From Desulfitobacterium_A sp035539115 (GTDB lineage Bacteria; Bacillota; Desulfitobacteriia; Desulfitobacteriales; Desulfitobacteriaceae), in contig NZ_DATLJA010000042.1 of the NCBI RefSeq assembly GCF_035539115.1, positions 1 to 64,000 on the forward strand: DNA of 64,000 nucleotides. Direction: 5' to 3'. Positions within the stretch are counted from its first letter, which is position 1. Each line of letters starts with the position of its first letter. Shown here in pieces: positions 61,467 to 64,000 of the stretch. The position numbers were made by a program, and so were the translations under genes. Below the pieces are notes generated by a model, which was not told the origin of the DNA, did no database searches, and saw only the letters and a program-made list of their open reading frames with translations.

Positions 61467-61745
61467 TTATTGGTTTAGAAAATTGTCTATTTCACGCTCC
61501 TGATGATTACCGATCAACGTGTCTTGGGGTTTGCCGTCCTTAAACAAAATTATAGTCGGTAGCTCCTTAACTTGAAACTCATCCTTAATTTCCGGAACCT
61601 TATCTACATCAACGTAATAGACTTCTACTTTAGACTTTTGTGTATCAGCTACTCGCTCAACAGTTGAATTACCAAATTCAAGGGCAAAAGGAGTCGGACT
61701 ATTTAACACGATAGGCAGCCGTCCCGATTCTATCTCTTTAAGCAT
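61467..61745 (-). CDS. Thioredoxin-fold protein without cysteines
   Basis: Encodes 92 residues. The thioredoxin fold is visible in VEVYYVDVDKVPEIKDEFQV and the cis-Pro block KELPTIILFKDGKP. Where the WCGPC active site should be, the sequence reads NSPTPFALEF, and the whole protein has no Cys. It cannot do dithiol exchange. It could be a binding or chaperone-like paralogue. GAAAGGATG precedes the ATG. Confidence 0.75.
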   Translation of the reverse strand: MLKEIESGRLPIVLNSPTPFALEFGNSTVERVADTQKSKVEVYYVDVDKVPEIKDEFQVKELPTIILFKDGKPQDTLIGNHQEREIDNFLNQ

Positions 61746-61892
61746 CGAACATACATCCTTTCTTGGGCGAAGATAATTTCTAACGAAGGCTAGTGTTTCC
61801 CATGCAGCATTTGTTTATTTATCCTCCATTTCCCTGCCTTCAAATTGCATCGTGTAATAGTGAGCGTAAATTCCGCCTATTTCAAGAAGTTG

Positions 61893-62108
61893 TTAATGGC
61901 TTCCTCGTTCCTGTATCCCTTCGTCGTTGATCACGATGATTTCGTCCGCATTGCGAATGGTACTGAGTCGATGAGCAATAACAATTGTAGTTCTGTTTTG
62001 CGAGAGTTCTGCTAAGGACTTTTGAATGAATTTTTCACTTTCATTATCTAACGATTCCGATCGTATTGCGGAGTGACTCCAACGTATACCGAAACAAACG
62101 GAGAACAC
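61893..62108 (-). pseudogene. Remnant of an ABC exporter ATPase (C-terminal end)
   Basis: Reads SLDNESEKFIQKSLAELS, then TTIVIAHRLSTIRNADEIIV and ERGSH, the D-loop, H-loop and end of an MsbA/LmrA-type ATPase. The Walker A, signature and Walker B parts are absent, and the first 20 residues (SVCFGIRWSHSAIR) are unrelated. The frame stops right after GSH. It is a relic. Nothing else is seen in 61746-61892 or 62109-62160. Confidence 0.8.
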
Positions 62109-62164
62109 GAATGGGGATTCTGGGAGGATTCAATTAAAAAGTGATGAATTGGTTGAGCTCTTAA

Positions 62165-62197
62165 TAAAAAAGCTCTGCCTTTTAAGTTGCAGAGCTT
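62165..62197 (-). terminator. Rho-independent terminator of queF
   Basis: On the minus strand AAGCTCTGC (62197-62189) pairs with GCAGAGCTT (62178-62170), followed by TTTTT. Confidence 0.85.
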
Positions 62198-62214
62198 CAT
62201 AAGTAGACTTTTTC

Positions 62215-62703
62215 CTACCGATTATCTACGCGTTCAGGCTGAAGATCATGGTAAAAGAGACGCTGAGCTGCGAACTTCTCCCATTTCTCACCCTTGCCAT
62301 AATTGCAATAAGGATCAATGCTGATCCCACCTCGAGGTAGAAACTTCCCCCATACTTCAATATAACGTGGATCAAGCAATTTAATTAAGTCCTTCATGAT
62401 GATGTTTACCACATCCTCGTGAAAATCTCCGTTATTTCTGAAGCTTAGTAAATAAAGTTTGAGAGATTTACTTTCCACCATCTTGACATCAGGAATATAG
62501 CTAATGTAGATCGTTGCAAAGTCGGGCTGTCCGGTCATGGGGCAAAGAGAAGTAAATTCAGGGCAGTTAAATTTGACCCAATAATCATTTTCCTGATGCT
62601 TATTTACAAAAGCTTCAAGGATATCGGGATTGTAGTTAAAGTTTAACTTAACCTGACTCCCCAGCAGGGTAATTGTTTCAAGCTCATCTTTTTGACGTGT
62701 CAT
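62215..62703 (-). CDS. queF: NADPH-dependent preQ0 reductase QueF
   Basis: Encodes 162 residues, the short YkvM-like QueF. It reduces preQ0 to preQ1, the step after QueC. The nucleophile is Cys54 in TSLCPMTGQPDF, with Asp61 as its partner, and the substrate/NADPH motif ESKSLKLYLLSFRN is intact. The N-terminus begins at MTRQKDELETI. It is monocistronic with its own terminator, 54 kb from queC. Confidence 0.95.
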   Translation of the reverse strand: MTRQKDELETITLLGSQVKLNFNYNPDILEAFVNKHQENDYWVKFNCPEFTSLCPMTGQPDFATIYISYIPDVKMVESKSLKLYLLSFRNNGDFHEDVVNIIMKDLIKLLDPRYIEVWGKFLPRGGISIDPYCNYGKGEKWEKFAAQRLFYHDLQPERVDNR

Positions 62704-62766
62704 CTGTTTTCAATCCTTCCAATACATACAATAAGTTATCGAATCAACAGGGTACTTTTAAGCACT

Positions 62767-63465
62767 CTATTTCTTAATAACTTCCGGCTCACCATAGCTC
62801 ACACCTAAGGTATCCACCGTCACCGTTTTCATGACTTGACTTTGTAATGGCTTATCATTTTGATCTCTTTGGCTGTTGACAATTTTATCCACCGTTTCCA
62901 TTCCACTCAGCACTTTCCCAAAGGCAGCATATTTTCCATCCAAGTCAGGTGCAGGAGCTACCATGATAAAGAATTGTGATCCGGCTGAATCCGGGGTCTT
63001 TGCTCTCGCCATTGAAATGACCCCTCGCTCGTGTTTTAAGGTATTCTTAAACCCATTTTCGGTGAACTCACCCTTAATGCTATAACCTGGGCCTCCCGTA
63101 CCATTGCCATTCGGATCTCCGCCTTGGATCATAAATTGAGGCATAACACGATGAAACGTAGTCCCATTGTAAAATCCCTTTTGCACTAAGGAGATAAAGT
63201 TCTTCACTGTATTCGGAGCGACATTGGGGTAAAGTTCGACCTTGATCTCTTCTCCACTCGCCATGGTGATCGTGACAATTGGATTTTTCGAATTTGATTG
63301 AGTTCCCCCATTCGTTGGTGCAGGGGTATTCGAATTTGTGGGCGTGTTGCTGGTACTCGTATTGTTGGTATTGTTAGCCGTGTTTTGTGCTGTGGTGCCA
63401 CAACCGGTGATGGTAAATAGGATTAACGATACGCAGACAAGTAATGCAAGTTTAAGCTTCTGCAT
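62767..63465 (-). CDS. Lipoprotein cyclophilin-type peptidyl-prolyl isomerase
   Basis: Encodes 232 residues from ATG 63465 (AAGGAGG upstream); the frame is open further but the lipoprotein signal starts here. The lipobox ends TITGC, with lipidated Cys22. An Asn/Thr/Pro-rich linker (about 25-65) precedes a cyclophilin domain with FHRVMPQFMIQGGDP (catalytic Arg) and SAGSQFFIMVA. It probably assists folding of exported proteins at the membrane's outer face. Confidence 0.92.
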   Translation of the reverse strand: MQKLKLALLVCVSLILFTITGCGTTAQNTANNTNNTSTSNTPTNSNTPAPTNGGTQSNSKNPIVTITMASGEEIKVELYPNVAPNTVKNFISLVQKGFYNGTTFHRVMPQFMIQGGDPNGNGTGGPGYSIKGEFTENGFKNTLKHERGVISMARAKTPDSAGSQFFIMVAPAPDLDGKYAAFGKVLSGMETVDKIVNSQRDQNDKPLQSQVMKTVTVDTLGVSYGEPEVIKK

Positions 63466-63490
63466 GAAAATTCCTCCTTCACTTGTGATT

Positions 63491-64000
63491 TTATAAGAAT
63501 AAAAGGGAAACTCCGATAAGAGATATAAAGGCACCAAGGATTTCCTGAGGACGTATTTTCTCCTTAAACAGAAAAACTGAGACGGGAATGATGAGGATTG
63601 GGGTAATTGAGGTCAGGGTAGAAACAACTCCAGTGGGAGCAAGTTGGACTGCATATAAAGAAAGAGAAACCCCAAGGAACGGACCAAACACGGAACCTAT
63701 TGAGATCCATTTCATGGCCTGTGTGTTTTTAACTGCTGTATGTAACTTTCCCCAACCCTTCAAAAGAGTAATGACAAGGATAAATCCAAAGATACCTGCA
63801 ATAATACGGATCTGAGTCGCTGCGAAGGGATCAAAAGCGCCCATTCCCAATTTACTCAAAACCAAGCCGAAGGCTTGTCCACTAGCACCCAAAAAAGCAA
63901 AGGTTAACCCTTTAATCGAATGTGATAGCTTTACTTTGTTCTTACCTGAATCCTTCATCAGAATAACTAGAGCGATTCCGCCTAAGGTGATGACCATTCC
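63491..64000 (-). CDS. EamA/DMT-family transporter, 3' part (cut by window edge)
   Basis: At least 168 residues with about five hydrophobic helices. The EamA repeat features GVVSTLTSITPILIIPVSVF and FKEKIRPQEILGAFISLIGV mark the second EamA domain. Full members have about 300 residues, so the gene probably begins beyond 64000 and the Met at 63997 is internal. Substrate is unknown. The stop is 25 bases upstream of the cyclophilin start, so the two may be co-transcribed. Confidence 0.82.
   Translation of the reverse strand, partial: GMVITLGGIALVILMKDSGKNKVKLSHSIKGLTFAFLGASGQAFGLVLSKLGMGAFDPFAATQIRIIAGIFGFILVITLLKGWGKLHTAVKNTQAMKWISIGSVFGPFLGVSLSLYAVQLAPTGVVSTLTSITPILIIPVSVFLFKEKIRPQEILGAFISLIGVSLLFL

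Overview
The window looks like chromosomal DNA of an anaerobic, low-to-moderate GC Clostridia member, most likely a Peptococcaceae of the Desulfosporosinus/Desulfitobacterium kind. This is inference. It rests on the paired GlgC/GlgD glycogen operon, an aldehyde:ferredoxin oxidoreductase, a CarD regulator, many GGAGG ribosome sites with frequent TTG/GTG starts, and an AprAB-type APS reductase used beside CysDN. No rRNA, tRNA, CRISPR array, prophage or intact insertion sequence was seen. The only mobile-like DNA is a family of about 100-bp hairpin repeats without ORFs at six intergenic loci, plus one unrelated 245-bp element with 15-bp inverted ends.

Layout. 1-7740: a repeat cluster, ABC-F ATPase, ArsC/Spx-like protein, small Cys-rich protein, aminotransferase, CarD regulator with two tandem promoters, ferredoxin-aldo/keto reductase with an SRPBCC protein, and an iron alcohol dehydrogenase, closed by an inverted copy of the starting repeat. 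7777-9880: queC with a structured leader, then glucokinase. 9910-23415: a seven-gene glycogen operon, glgB-glgP-glgC-glgD-glgA-(GH13-GH77 fusion)-pgi, on the minus strand. 23634-32652: a metallopeptidase-like protein of unknown function, an NlpC/P60 endopeptidase, DinB, and a signalling operon (hybrid kinase, CheR, response regulator-PAS-kinase). 32870-40954: a minus-strand run with a split UxaA/SuyAB-type lyase, FlhB-like and FliK-like proteins, an M3 peptidase, a KimA-like potassium transporter and ketopantoate reductase. 41156-46179: a radical SAM protein, a CWB2/SH3 amidase, RNase H and a LOG-like protein.

46228-58757 is a co-oriented sulfur island and the most interesting part. In transcription order it encodes an SsuBC-type importer, a ThiS-like sulfur carrier (HcyS) with a masked C-terminus, its activating E1 (HcyF), a JAMM protease (HcyD), a 245-nt structured element, a ferredoxin-fused sulfite reductase, a TusA protein, MetY, APS reductase AprAB, ATP sulfurylase CysDN, an SsuA-like binding protein and a TauE exporter. 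Read together it is a full route from sulfate or sulfonate to homocysteine: ATP sulfurylase makes APS, AprAB reduces it directly to sulfite (no APS kinase or PAPS reductase is present), Sir makes sulfide, and sulfur can be loaded as a thiocarboxylate on HcyS for MetY.

59198-64000: an aldehyde:ferredoxin oxidoreductase followed by one broken and one intact MoaD/ThiS-like gene, a cysteine-free thioredoxin-fold protein, an ABC transporter remnant, queF, a lipoprotein cyclophilin and a drug/metabolite transporter cut by the window edge.
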